A DNA stretch of 60,000 nt. Source: Owenia fusiformis (taxonomy: Eukaryota > Annelida > Polychaeta > Sabellida > Oweniidae). The translations under genes and the position numbers were made by a program. Numbering within the stretch: the first letter of the stretch is position 1; each line of letters begins with the position of its first letter. Location of the stretch: assembly GCA_903813345.2 (NCBI GenBank), contig CAIIXF020000008.1:17222822-17282821 (forward strand), in the 5' to 3' direction. Shown piece after piece: positions 1-14,800 of this stretch. The notes under the pieces were generated by a model. The model was not told where the DNA came from. It saw only the letters and a program-made list of their open reading frames with translations, and ran no database searches.

Positions 1-87
1 TAATGAAATGGCACATGCTTCCTATAATAAGAAAAAAAGTACAATAAGGTTAGCTGTGTTGTATCATATATCAGATAGCTTGGCATT

Positions 88-201
88 CCTGAAGAGTAGT
101 CTTGCCTCAAGACAATGCCCCTTCCCCTGTGTACTTCACCTTCCCAACAGTATTGTACAGACATGGGGGGGTACACTGTCTTGAGGCAAGCCTACTCAGG
201 A
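88..201. repeat. Short hairpin MITE-like element
   Basis: Arms built on AGTAGTCTTGCCTCAAGACA (95-114) face TGTCTTGAGGCAAGCCTACT (177-196), with about 60 bp between. This gives a compact imperfect palindrome. Confidence 0.6.
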
Positions 202-2577
202 TAATACATGAAAAGAAAAGTGAAGAAGATCTTGTAATTCAATCTGATCACAACAATTAATTGATTCTTGGCTTTGATTTCCCCCAAAATTATCCATTTT
301 CAAACTTTTTATTTAAAATATTAAATTATTCATTTATTTATTTCAAGTTTATTCAATGTTTCCAGATTGTTATTAGTCTATGTTTATTTCCTTGACTGGA
401 CGTTCATCTGTAGTTTTCGTGAAGGATTGCCGAGATGTGAGTTAATTGATTGTGTTTTTTTATCATTTACATGAGAATTGATCCACTAAATCTATTAATT
501 ATTTAAGTTTAGGAGATTTTTATTTGCCTGCTATCGTGCCTGACCTGAATTAGCCACCTGGTGATGAAACTGTTAAATTCTACTAAATGGTACTTAGGTA
601 ATTGCAAATGTATGCATAGAGGACTGTCTATGTTTATATATCAAAATAACATGCTCATTTTGATTTCCAACTCCCAGATACTCAGATATAATATGTCAGG
701 AATATATAGGTGTAAGAATTATGTTGATTGGGAATTTTTCACGGAAACATTGTAGTTTTTCTGAAGGCCTACATGAAAACATTTTGTTGTCTTTAGATGG
801 GTATTTTAGAATAAACACATTTATGGTTCATTGGCATTTATTGGAAATAAAATATGATTCTTACATATATCATTGTATAAATCAAGTAAATGATCTTTAC
901 TAGGAAACTAGGAAAATATTTTGAGCTTATTTGATCTTTACCCATAACTCACCCATTATCGCCAGTTCCAGGATGTCATTTCTGTATTAGTTAGGGAAGT
1001 GTCATTAGTTAGCCCATATATTAGACATGCATTTTAGTTGTCTCTTTCATTACTGTTATCTGTTCATGTTGATTTTTACGCTTGTATTACAACTGTCGGT
1101 TATTGTCACTTTTTGTTAAGTCAATTGAAAATGTGTTTCTATAGTCAATATGGAGAGAATTATGATGGTGGAGAATTATATAGGTTTACATACTCTAAGG
1201 CTGATGTTTTATTGTAGACCATGCCCTACCTTTACTTTGTCTTATAGAAAAATGAACTCTACTTTAAAACCTCACCTATGAGTAACAGGTTTAATGGTTC
1301 CGGCATCTTATCAAAGGATAAATAAACTATTGCAATTATGATGTCATTGCATATAAATACAATTAAAAATAGAAATGCCAGATATTTATAATTTATAAGA
1401 TTCATCACAAAATTGTTATTTCACCCCAATCAAAGTTATATACTGAATGATATGTGATCAATATATAAACTGAAATATTTGCATATTTCATGAATATAGA
1501 CAACCTCGGCTCTTATCTCGAAAGGACATATTTGATTGTTGGTTTACCTGGGATGAATATTAATCCCATGTTTAACATGTTACCAGAATATCAATTCTTT
1601 GAGTTAGTTCTCGTGAGAATAGTCACAATTTTAGCGGAAATATCAATTTAGACTGAAGTATGTTAAGTCAATGTGTCCGGTCTTTATCATGTTCTTTCTT
1701 AATTAGATACAAGTCAGGCATGTAGTTCTGTTGTTTTTGCCAAATGACAGGGTTCGTTTTGTCAAGTTATATAGCTTTGTTTGCAATTAAGTGGTAGATC
1801 ACATCTTGATATAGGTCATCTATGCATCTCTGTTCATTTGGCTCGCATTGCTCAACTTTATTTATTTAGTGTAACATTCATGACAAATTCTGGTATATAG
1901 TGAATGTCACTCACATATTGGCTTGCGCACCAATTAACACTCAGCATTTTAAAACACCCTGCATTTTAAAAATAGACACTCTCTCCAAAACGATTGCGTT
2001 TGTTTTCATTTAAAATCTTTGCTTCCTCATCAAAAAAACAAATTTGAGGTGATCAGTAATGTAGTTGATGTTTCAGAGAAGACAAATATGAGAAAGTGTC
2101 TTGTAATGCAGGGAAGACTGAGAATGCAATGAAGCATTCTATTTGCATTATTTAAATATTGTCTCAAAAAGTGAACCAGAAATACTCTGGCCATTCTATA
2201 TTGAAAGCCCATGTTTCAATGTCTGGTTAGTCTTATGTACCGCCTATATTTCAATTTCAACTTTGTATTAGAAAGGTGGAGTACATAGGGATTTATACAC
2301 AGTCTTGATACAAGACTAATATCTAGTTTTCTTGGTTAGGTCTCATTCATTCCTAATTGTATTATATGTAATGTTCAGTAATCAGCCATCAGCAAGCTTT
2401 GCCTTGTCGACAAGTGAACACCCTATGTGAGTTTGGAGTAAATGTCAGATTTAATCATAAACTAGTTATCAAGTCTCATCAGAACTTTTAATTAAGTTGC
2501 AAAATATTACTAAGGCAGGGGGTCTCGCCTTAGAGACCACTCAAAGTCATACGATTGTCTCCAGGTACATTTAGTCT

Positions 2578-2715
2578 TTGCCTTGGTCACATTTGCTCCG
2601 ATCCATTGGCTGGCCCCGGCCGATTGAGTGTTTTGTTCAATATTGTATTCAATTTTGAACAAAATACTCAATCGGCCGGGTGCCGTAGTGAAAATCGGGG
2701 CAAATGTGACCAGGG
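2578..2715. repeat. Foldback element with long arms
   Basis: The left half, with GGTCACATTTGCTCCGAT and CGGCCGATTGAGTGTTTTGT, is mirrored in the right half by ACAAAATACTCAATCGGCCG and GGGGCAAATGTGACC. It is almost fully palindromic. Confidence 0.75.
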
Positions 2716-2757
2716 CATTACTTATATAAAATACTATATACCCTTGCTGCAAGGATG

Positions 2758-2840
2758 TAGTTAATGTGACTACTTAAATAGTTAATGTGACTATTTAAAT
2801 AGTTTATGTGACTACTTAAATAGTTAATGTGACTACTTAA
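2758..2840. repeat. 20-bp tandem repeat
   Basis: About four copies of TAGTTAATGTGACTACTTAA with single-base changes, adjoining the preceding foldback element. Confidence 0.85.
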
Positions 2841-4937
2841 CTTTGACATTCCATGACCTCACCTAAACCATCCAACCAGGGTTGTATAGATTATATTCTG
2901 TTATTCTATTGATCCCACTCTGCATCTGCAGTTGATAGTTTTGTATAACCTCTCAACCTAAACTTGTGCCTGGGTCATTCATATTTTCCTTGGCCTTTCT
3001 CTCTAACTTTTCAAAGCATTTTTTGATTTTTTTGTATTACTATACAATTTAGGGTATTTAGATTCAACCTGTTTATTTTGTATAATATTGGCTTTTTGTT
3101 GTCATCGTTTTTATACTTAACATCTGCGATTATCATGTCATTATTTTCTTGGGTTACTACCAGGGTTCGTTCACACATTGAAGAGCATTTCTATGTAACA
3201 TTCGTAGAAATAGCCTAGTATTTATCATTATAATGCTCTAGGTAGACACACCAATCAATATTGTCCATTTACATTTGTAGATCATAGAACGATCATTCCC
3301 TTGATGCAGATATTGATATGGTGTATCGTGCTACCGATTAAACTCTCCTTCCAAATTATGATTCTCTGAAATACTATGGAGAGGATCTTTTCCAGGAAGC
3401 AGTTTTTACTTATTATTACCACATTGCTGGGTCTGTTATAAGGGTATAAGTACTCGTTTAGAAGGCTTATATTTTACTATATTGGCCTGAGCAATATGTG
3501 ACGTCATAGTGTTGGGCCATAATGGCGGGTCAAAATAGATATTTCAGCCTGGTAACGTTCTCCGGAAATAGGATATTGTTCAGTGTAGTTAATTTTTGTT
3601 CAGTGGCAATCTGGTCTTGCTATTTCAGCCCTGGGCATTAGGTGGTAATAATGGTAAATAACCTCATTTCAGCTGGCCTTCAGCCCTTGGTCCATTATAT
3701 CACTATATCGCCCTTTGAAATGAGGTCATTGGTATATTGCTAACTCAAAAATGATAGATGTGCCAGGTTCAATTTTTAAAATATTGCAATTGACCCATTT
3801 TTTATATTGTGTTCACCGTGCTGATTGGGATTTATCATGTTATCACTTGATTGACTCTTGGTGAAGTGTTATGCTATAAAAGTATTTTATCTCAAATGTT
3901 TTTGGTTCTTATCTCACCGAGTTAGAAATCAACACATTGATTTATGTTATACAACAAAATTAAAGACAAATGAATTGTTTCCCCATCAAATCCTTTTATG
4001 GCATCACCCAAGTTTCAAGGGGAAAGTTTCATGAAATATGATTAAAAATAAATTGAGGAAACTGACCTGTTTTTGGGGATGAAAAGCAAATTATTTTGAA
4101 AATGAACAGTCTCTTTTGGATCAAATCAAACAAAATTCAGCTGATAATAACGTCTATTCTTTAAAATGTTCCTTCATTTTTTTTTGTCAAACAATAGGTT
4201 TATTTCATTGCAAGATTCCATTTTACATAATACATGATCGAGTGGCAAATTTGCTTTTGGCATTTTAAACCTGCTTTCAAATACATCTGTATAAGAAAAG
4301 TATAATACAAAACACACCCATTTTCCTTCATTCAACTTGATGCTGTTTGAGACATTCAAGACCATTTGTATTTTACTGTGATCTATTGATTTGTCAAAGG
4401 AAATCGTGTTGTCTTTCACACCCAATAGACATCCTATGGATAATGTATATATTTATTTATTGGTGATGTTACGGAAGTGCTGAGGTCTCAGCAATTTCTA
4501 ATAGAGAATCAATTAAAGATTATACATGTTATGATGATATAATTCCAACTTAGTAAATATATATTACGAAGTAGATGTTAGACATGTCTTACAATGTTAT
4601 TACCAAAATCATACCACATTTACTTGTTAGATATTTTGTAAAGGGCCAAAAGCTGTTAAAAAATGAGTTATCTACTCGATGAAACTGCACTGCCTGTTTT
4701 ATGTATTGATTCTACCATACTACAGATCAGTATGGGCCCATGGGTCTGATTCCAAACAATAGATTATCATTATTGTACCTCACCCCTGGAAATATGTCCT
4801 GGGACTCTGGTGCAGCATGGAGAGTTAAAGATTAGTGCATTTCGATTGATATAAGACAAATGATTTATCATCAAGTGTTACGAGAACATAGTCAGGCATG
4901 AAAGGAAGTGTTTGAATTGATGAATGTAATAAATATT

Positions 4938-5004
4938 GATGCTGTATCTGGACCTGTTGTCTTGTCAATAAGATGCTGTATCTGGACCTGTTGTCTTGTC
5001 AATA
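4938..5004. repeat. 34-bp tandem duplication
   Basis: Two near-perfect copies beginning gatgctgtatctggacctg. Confidence 0.85.
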
Positions 5005-5816
5005 ACATATAGTGTAGTAAATATGTGGACAACTCAGTGAATCCCTCAAATTTACTCCCTCAAATTTAAACTGTTTTTGTTAGTTTAAGCATGGGTTTTC
5101 AAGAGATGTTGCTGAAAGCCCATGGTTTAAGGTTTAAGATGTTCTGTTGGCTCCAATTTTGTCATAGTAGCCCCTTATTGGGGGAGAGGGGGGTTGTGTT
5201 CAAAATTGTACTTACGATCTTAATAATGGATGTGTTATTGGATAAATCAATGAGGTTGCACCACCACTGGTGACATATTGTTATAGTCTCCAACTTTTTT
5301 GTGGAAAGTTTATGGCATTCAGCGTAAGTCATTCAATGGTCGGTGTCTGTAACAAATTCTTACTACTTCTAATAACCATTTGCAGGTGTTGCTATTTTGT
5401 CAAGTTAGTGCCTTGTATATGTTTAAGATGATCAGAGTGTTGTGTTTATTTCCAAAATGGATATATATCACATCCTGTTTTTATCACTATAGGTAAACTT
5501 AAAGGAAGATAAAAGACTCACCTGAGCCTTGTATCTAAAAAATAGTAAAATATGATTTCTAAAATAATACTCTCTTTCGTGATATTGGAATGATGATATC
5601 ATGAAAGACAAATGAATTTTGCTAATTGTAATTTACATTATTTTTTCTAAGAATTCCTGATGAACCATGGTGATTAGATATTTGTATAAAGTCTGAAAGT
5701 TTGTGTAAAGTCGAAAAATTAAGTTGATTAAATTTAACCATGATTTTATTTTGATCAAATTATTTTTGTTTGAAATTCAACATCCTGGCATTAAATGTTT
5801 CTTCTTGTATTTTCAG

Positions 5817-5858
5817 TCACTGGAGAGTACCCGGCGTATGCTGGCGCTTGCTGAAGAG
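5817..5858 (+). CDS. SNAP25: SNAP-25 exon 3
   Basis: A 42-nt exon, phase 0 at both ends, encoding [14 protein letters not shown] at the start of the first SNARE helix. It follows a pyrimidine-rich tract ending ttttcag and is followed by the donor gtaaga. It is the first exon of the gene I can see in the window. Confidence 0.95.
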
Positions 5859-8800
5859 GTAAGAACTTATTGAGCAACCCTCATATTTTCAACTCAGTGA
5901 TGAGCTATAATGGTCATCTTACATTCTTGGCTCTTGCACATCCCTTGTACATATATGTCTGACCATGTAAAACATCATGACAATTATATTTGCAATACTT
6001 TTTGAACACCCATAGTATGTCCAACCCAGTAAACAGATATGATTTGCGGAACCTGGGATTGACATATTATCTAATATGTTCATTCAATGAGGCAAAACTT
6101 ATTGAACATCCCTTGCATGTGCAGCCATTTAAAAGTTGAACAAAATCATCAAGTTTCAAGAAAATTAAAGACTTGTAGATACTTGCCTCCTATAACTTAT
6201 AGCATGAAACTTCTATAAGGGAATTTCTCAGCTGTAGAATGATTTAATTCATATGACAAAGATAATTTTTTTTTCACATGACTTATTCAAGTGCTTCGCT
6301 ATTAAAATTTCATATACCCCATATACCCCCTTATCCCTCACTTTATTTTTCAAAAACCAATGAACATAGCTTCCAGATTGACTCTTAGCTTTATTTGAAA
6401 CCACTGATTAAAAATCATAAAGGCTCAAGATCTAAAGGTCAAGGCTTTAGACTGAGCCCCAAGACTTAAATTCAATGAAAAATCTGATTTATAAGATTTA
6501 TAATCCTGTGTCTGACAAAATATCTCAAGGGAGGGAAGGCTCATGGTTAAAAGTTCAAGCCTTTAAACTGAGCCCAAGACTTTAATTCAATGAAAAATAG
6601 TGACTTATAAGGGAGAAAATCCTGTGTCTAATCATGGACTTTCAATAGTCTTTTGAATGCCCATGGTCTAATAAAATATCTTGAGTATAAAGGTCAAGCC
6701 TTTAGATTAAGTACCAAGACTTTAATTCAATAATTAATTCTTGATCCATTCTTAACTATACCTATGGTGATATTATTAATTGCCTATTGTGATGTTTTGA
6801 TTAATGATGGCAAGTTCATTGTGTCTATATGTAGGGTATTATCTCAGACGGTCTCTCTATGTGTGAAGAGTAATTATTTCAAGGGTGTCATGATAGATAA
6901 TAGAAACACTTCTGTGAGTATCAGGCAATCGCTTTATTAAGTGTCAGAGACTGATCTGGGAATCCAAAATATAATTTCATCTTCCTAAAATAAGAATTCA
7001 AGCACAGTTTACAAAATTTTTGCTGGTATTAGATAAAAAACAATTATCATTAGAATGAAATAATTCCCAGTTGTATATTATATTTATATGTTTTACAGTC
7101 TATTTAGATTATTTATATAAAATAAACTTTTTATAGTTTCATTGGTGTTTAGTCATGTAAAACAATTTTGACGAAACCTTGTATATCCCAACATGGATTC
7201 TAAACTAATTCGAACATGATAAATCGTTTGGGCTTTTAGATGAAGTGAATCCATCAATTTCTCCCGGAAATAATTGTGATTTGGAAAGGTCAGATGCAAT
7301 TTTATTCCTATTATGACACAAATTAGATTTGATAGAACAAACTGTGAGATAATTCATGGGCAAATTTGATATTTGGAATGTTACAACATTCATATCAATA
7401 TAAAGTAGATTTGCTCTCTGAAAAGCTTTTGTATAACTTAATCTGATCGGTTCCTCGCTTGATGATTCACTAGATTACTGTCAGGCCCATAGCCAGGGAA
7501 GTGGGAGAGGGGGGGGGGTGGTCCCATGAGTTTGAGTGATCCCCCTTGTCAACTTTTTTTTTAAATCATGCAGTTTTCACCATTCTGAGCACTTTTCAAG
7601 TTTGATTTTGGGCCAAAGTTGTCAAAGTGAACCCCCTGGGAATTTTTGTTTTTAAGCCTCTTTTATTTGGATACCAAGATCTGTCCATCACTGTCACAAA
7701 TATGCATAAATAGCATTTTCGGTTGCTATGGCAATATCACAGGCTGGTATCGAAAGATTTGTCCGCTGTGACGGAGCATGCTATTTTTCATAAAAACACT
7801 AAGAATGCTTCACGATTTATTTTTTAACTCGTATGTTTCGTTATATCAAAGATAATTACTTACTCCATGCAATGGTTATATAACATTTGCGTGTAACCTT
7901 CACTTCTGTTTGAAGTCCAATAACGCTAGGAGTAAAATCTATTGAAAACGGCGCCAGAGTATCAAACTCTAAAATGTACCATTTATTTATTTTTTATTTA
8001 TTAATATTTTTTGTCCGCTGTGACGGAGCATTTTCACAGTTCATATTTGCAACTGCTCCGTCACAGCGGACAAAAAAATTAAACATTATTTTTTATAAAA
8101 GATTTAAAAAGACCAAATACATCATCATCTCATTTATACCTTCATAGTTATACTGAAACCATGTGTAAATATTATCGTGTCACTTTATCGTGCCATTAGA
8201 AAGTTAAACAAGAAATGGTACATTTTGAAGTATGATACTCCGGTGCCATTTTCAATAGCTTTTCTTCCCAGCGTAATTGGACTTCAAACAGAAGTGAAAG
8301 TTACCCGCAAATGATATATCCATTGCATGGAGTAAGTAATTTTGTATGGTATAACGAAACATATGAGTTAAAAAATAAATCGTGAAGTATTCTTAATGTT
8401 TTTATGAAAAATAGCATGCTCCGTCACAGCGGACAAATATTTCGATACCAGCCTGTGAATATTTGATTGCTATTTTAAGAACCAAGGATGTCAGCATTCT
8501 CTTTTATACTCTAGTATGATAAAAAGTTTGATGAACTGTTATAATTCTAATGCAATGGTACGTTGACATCACCAATGATTAACAACGGCATTGAAACAAA
8601 ACAAACTGATTTAATCAAAACTAACATCTTATATCTCAATAACTTAATAAATGTCATGGTAACTCTGATATGAAGGCATTCTGACTTTCATGCTATGTTT
8701 GGCTAATGCCAGTTGAAGTGAAGCTGTCTCTGAGAAGATCAATGAGATTTAAATGCCCCCGATCTGTTTATGTGGCGTAAAACATGATTACAAATCAGTG

Positions 8801-11800
8801 ATGTGGTGCACTTCACTTCTTCTCGACATAATTTTGTCACGTTTTATATTTTGGGAATTGTTCGAGATGGATGGCTTGAGGGAAGAAGTAAATTAGTTTG
8901 ATAATATTTGAATTTTGTTTATATAACATGATTCAGTTATATGGTGACCTCACTCAGTATATTGTTCTATTCTACAACTTACGACTCTTAAATATTTGCT
9001 GTAAATTATTTTGAATATGACCAAAGATGGTAAAGAGAAATTCAATTTTATCGGAAAATATCAAAGTAAGTTTAGTAGGATAATAAACATTAGAATATGA
9101 GTAGGATTTCATTTGTACAAAAGCCATTCGCTATCTCAAATTATTTAAAACTTTTTTTACACATTTATCTGATATTAACAGAAACTAATGATATATAAAA
9201 CATAAAAAAAACTTCTACTTTATCAATGACAGTATCCTGTTCTATATCTTGCTCTTGTTTTTCTAACTGCCTTTTCCCACCCAATATTAATGGTCCAAAA
9301 ATAAATTCTTGATGAATTAGACGTCCTCACAGACATGTTTTTATGACTACAAGAGCATCAAACAATCATTAAAGGGGACGTGACCTTTACCATTTTAGCT
9401 TTAACAGTTCTGTAGGTTGGCTAAATAAAAAGGATATTAATCAGTGATGTTTTTTCACCCACAGTATATGGTACACTATCAGTGAGATATAAAATCCATA
9501 ATGGTTTCTGTATTTATTATTATTTGGGACTGCGTTTATGATTAATGGATCAATGGATCCTCAAGCAAAATATGTTTTCTAGAACAATTGATTGAAATTT
9601 ATTTGGCAATTCATCATCATAATTCAAACCAACTACAAGAGACCAAATTTTTGAAGTCTTCACCAATCCCAAATTATATTTTCTGTGATATTGCACAGGT
9701 ACAGTCAATTTTGTTTTTCTGAAGGTTCGCTCTTGAGTTAGAATATTATTTAATAACTATTCGTAATTCCAGCCATGAAAGTTAATCAATTCACGTATCA
9801 CGGCACCAACTCTAAACCAAATACCAAGTCAACCGTAACCTAACAAAAATGCCAGATTCTTCATAAAACCTCTACAAAACCATCATTAATGGTATAAATG
9901 TGCTCTAAACTGATGCAATCAAATTTTATCTCCATTATTGAAATCTATCTGCAGTAAATAATAGGAGTTATGGTCTTTGTGAATGAACATTCTAATGATG
10001 AACGAACTTTCTAATAAAGGGGGATTATGTTACCTATTAAAATAATACAATTGTAAATTGATTTATTTAGATTTAAATGATAGTGAATAATAAAAAATTA
10101 ATGTATAATTTAATTTTTGTGTCTGTTTCTGTCTGAAATGTTTTCTCCATGATTTTTGTTCAGTTGGGAGCAGCATTTAAAAAAATGGCCAATACTGTCA
10201 AAATAACCTCAAAGTTTCAAATAGGCGAACATATATGTTCAAGCGGGTGTTAAAGGTGATCCTAAAATGGGTGCATCACCTGTTACTTCAATTCAAGTGA
10301 AAACATTGGTTGGAAAGTGTCATGGTCGGATGTTTGACGATGGTCGATGTTAAAGAAATTGCTAACATGGTGAAATGCAGTGGAGCTCACATCAACACTC
10401 CATTTGAAAAATAACTTAAACATACAGAAAACAATTAAAAGATTATCTTGAAATGATTTTACACGCTAAAATAGAGCATTCGTTAATAGAACTAATCAAT
10501 CGTATAATGCATGACGTCAAAGACATACAATTTGGTTAAGAACAATAAATTAACCATCAATCAAACGAATCCCCATCGTGCCATTTATTTGATAATGTCA
10601 ACTTTTCTTTTCATTTTCTAATTAGGTCAGTTCGTCCCAGAGAAGTAGTTCTAGCTTGATGGAAAGCATAAGACATCACCTCACAGGGGAGATTTATTGG
10701 CGAATATTTATGAGGAGTTGCAACACATTTTTCACTATGACATGACTTTTTATTTTTACAGTAATTCCTGTGTCGTGTCTGATCTTTATTCGTGGTTGAT
10801 CTTTATTCCCTGGTGTATCTACCCAAGGTTACCGACTCCATTGCATGCAGAAAGCTGCTCTCAAATGGATACTCACATTGCTATATATATATATATTTTG
10901 TAGGGTTATATTGTATCCTGGAAAATTACTGGATTAAATATTTTAGATCCTCTTATTTGGGAGAAACAGAGCTGGGTATATTGTGCATTGTATAAAAATG
11001 TTTAAATTAATTTGCTATACTACTCGTATTCTACCCTGGCCACCTTTGCTGAATAATCATGAAATTTTATTTTGAAATTATGTGTGAATCTAAATTGTTT
11101 CCCCTTTTGCAAAAGTTGGGTTAATATACAATACCACACATTTTCAAACGACTAACATTAATATGGGTACCATTCAGAACCAGTGTTAGCTTGCTCATGG
11201 TATCAAAGCTGATGTGAGCTGATGTGAGGGAGTATATATGGGACTATACATGTGAGGGACTACGCATGTGGGGGACTTTACATGTGAGGGACTATAAATG
11301 TTAGGGACTATATATGTGAGCGACTATACATGTTAAGGACTCTATATGTGAGGGACTACACATGTTAGGGACTACATATGTGGGGGACTTTACATGTGAG
11401 AGACTACATGTGTGAGGGACTATACATGTGTGGGACTATACATGTGAGGAACTACACATGTGAGGGACTATACATGTGAGGAACTATACATGTAAGAGAC
11501 TTCATATGTGAGGAACAATACATGTTAGGGACTACATATGTGGTTACATGTGAGGGATTACACGTTTGAGGGACTATACATGTGTGGGACTACACATGTG
11601 AGGGACTATACATGTGAGGAACTACACATGTGAGTGACTTCATATGTGAGGGACTATACATGTTAGGGACTTCATATGAGAAGGATCACACATGTGAGGT
11701 ACTAAACATGTGAAACCCCTCATTGAGATATGATACCATGAGCAAACTAAATAGCGACACTTTAACATGTGCTTTCCCCAAAGTTTTGATTTAATCTTAA

Positions 11801-14800
11801 AGAACTGAAGTTCCTAATGAAGCCTTCACTAACATTGTATTTATCTGTTCATGCGTTCAGAGCAAGGAAGCTGGGATTAAGACACTGGTTATGCTTGATG
11901 AGCAAGGAGGTAGGTCATCCTGCATTTTACACCTCACATTTATAGCTCAGTAGTTAGAACACATTTTGAATGAGGTAAGTTATGCTCCAATATATACCTC
12001 ACATATTTTGTATGCTTCTTTCTACATATTGCTCACATATTGTACCCTAGTATAGTTAGAACACATTTTGATTAAGGTCCGATATATACCTCACATATTT
12101 TGTATGCTTCTTTCTACACCTCACATATTATAGCTCAATAGTTAGAGTACATTGTGTAGTTAGAGTACATTTTGAAAGAGGTAAGTTATACTCCAAACCA
12201 GACCTCATATATTTTGTACGCTTCTATCATCTTCACCTTACATATTACAGCTCAAGCAATCAACTCAAAATATCAAAAAATTTGGTGAATTTGAAAATGT
12301 GGTTGCCAAACTTGCATCAGTCAATTGCCCTATTAGTTTTTCCAAAAGTCCATTGCAACATGGCAACTATGATCTTCTAACACTGGCCCTGACAGTTGTA
12401 TTTGTTACAAGTTATGTATGTAGTATAGAAGTGTAGACGTGTCCTGATGGGTTCTGGACTAATATAAGGTAAGAAGCCATTACCTTATATAATTCCCTGT
12501 CTTGCATTTTGCATTATATTGCACCTTCTTATATTTTCTTCCTATATTACGTTTAATTGGGGTAGAGCTAAAGGAACTTAATTAGAGTACAGGGATGGAA
12601 TGGCAGTCATATTATAGGGAATTTTCAGCCAGACAATTGTCAACATGATTGACATTCCCATCGTTAGTTCCAACGCTCAATCACTACTCTATGAGGACAG
12701 GTCATAAGCTTGATTAAGCAAGATGTGACATTCCATCATCTAACATAAATCTGGACTAAATCTTTGCCAAATTCCATCATCTAACATAAATCTGGACTAA
12801 ATCTTTGCCAAATTCCATCATCTAACATAAATCTGGACTAAATCTTTGCCAAATTCCATCATCTAACATAAATCTGGACTAAATCTTTGCCAAATTCCAT
12901 CATCTAACATAAATCTGGACTATAAATGACCATATGGAATCAGTTTATGTAAAAATAGAAACATTTGTATTTATCCTAACTTTTGTATATTTTAGTTTGT
13001 TTTGTAGTTTAGCTATCATATCTGTGTCCTCTTATATTTTGATACTTCTCTGCCATGTTATTTTTGGAAAAATTAAAATAGCTGAAACTCCCTAAATTAC
13101 AAAAGGCCACAGCTTTGCTGCACATCATACATTACTATCTGAAATATACAAAAGTTAGGATAAATATAAATGTTTCTATTTTTACATAAACTGTTTCAAT
13201 ATGGTCATTTGATTGCTTATTTTTTAAATTCAAAGTAGTCACAAACATTTCTGTTTTGACTGTAACATAAATCTGGACTAAATCTTTGACAAATTCATTT
13301 TGAATCACTTGCCCAATTTTATACTTAACTTTTTCTGATTTCCTTGAATATTCTTGAAACAACTTAACTGGGTTTTTTCTATTACCAGTTGTATGACCAT
13401 AGATGCTCTAGATCAATTTACTAATTACTAGATTCTCACTTGGAAAAACTTTTTGATATGCAAATACAGACATTTTTTTCTGTATAAGTTTTGTCAATTA
13501 ACTAGTACATTCACCCCTCTAACTCTATTTTTGAACTTTTCATTGCTTTCTTTTCTTTTGGCATTATACTTATATTTCAAAACAAATTATTGGGAAATTG
13601 ATTTTGAATTTGAAATGATCTAAGTAAAAACAATTCTCCTCTTTAATTGGTACTCTCTTCTGACACCTGAAGCTTTCAATGTTATTGGTGAATTGATTTA
13701 TGCCCCTACGTTTATCGAACAATACCATACGGGCACCAATCATCTGATTTGTTTCGACCCAAGATACGGCTGCTACAACAGATCCTTTTAATAGTTTGCG
13801 TGATTAATTTTCCTAGGGACCTAAGATTTTATGGTGTGAGAAATAACCCTAGTTTGTAGAAATCAACACAATGCTCCATTAGTTTACATGGTTCGATAAC
13901 CTATTGGTTATACATATTTCTTGTGGTTTTTCCTCAGGATACAATTGAATGATTTATACCTAGGGCACTTCATGTATTTTTCATTGAATCTGTGTCTTGA
14001 TTATTTTACGAGTCTTAATAAATGAAGTAATGCACATCCGGCACTTTCCAAAGTTACAGAGTTTTCTCTATTATGGGGCATTCATTATTGCCCTGTATTA
14101 GCCATTCATTATTTCCCTGTATTTGCCAATACTGTTGATGAAATAAATTAGACGATTTGTAAAGAATTTTTATTCATGTGGGGGTGTTTAGTCAATGTTT
14201 TATTCAAAAGTAGCCAAATATGGGCTAATTGCTCATTGTTTTAAATTACACATTATGTTGTACTGTACATTGGAAGACTTAGATTAGGTTATGTACACTA
14301 ATTAATTAATCGTTGTATACTCTTTATTTTAGCATTCTTTCCTCTATCTAGGACATATGTAAATCTATCCTGACTTCTGGCTTTTTCTCTTAACATATTC
14401 TACCTTTATTGATGAAATCATTGATATTCTTATGTACCCAATATAGGAAAACATGTTTATTTTGCATACATGTTATTTTTGCTTAAATTCGCTGTTGATC
14501 AAAATCGTGAATTTGTCATGTCAGAATTTATAATATTAGCATTGCTATCAATAGATAGAATTCCCAAAATGTTTATTTATCATGAATACTAGAAAAATCT
14601 GAAATTGTGAAAATAACATGTGTGAATTCAACATGTTTTTACATTGTATTCCAGGTAATGTTTTAAGCTATAAGTCTTACCCTTATGTATGTCATACATG
14701 TGACCCCATATTTTTGCATTGAATTATATACTTGATATATCAGTGTGAGATGTGAATTTTTATAGAATAGGAACATTACCATGGATAAAATACATTTACG

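Larger units (their letters stand above)
1..5816. other. SNAP-25 upstream intron sequence
   Basis: No coding exon recognised. It contains hairpin elements near 88-201 and 2578-2715, a 20-bp tandem repeat at 2758-2840, a 34-bp duplication at 4938-5004, and a degenerate copy near 535-580 of the repeat also seen at 30415-30460 and 36345-36390. Confidence 0.6.
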
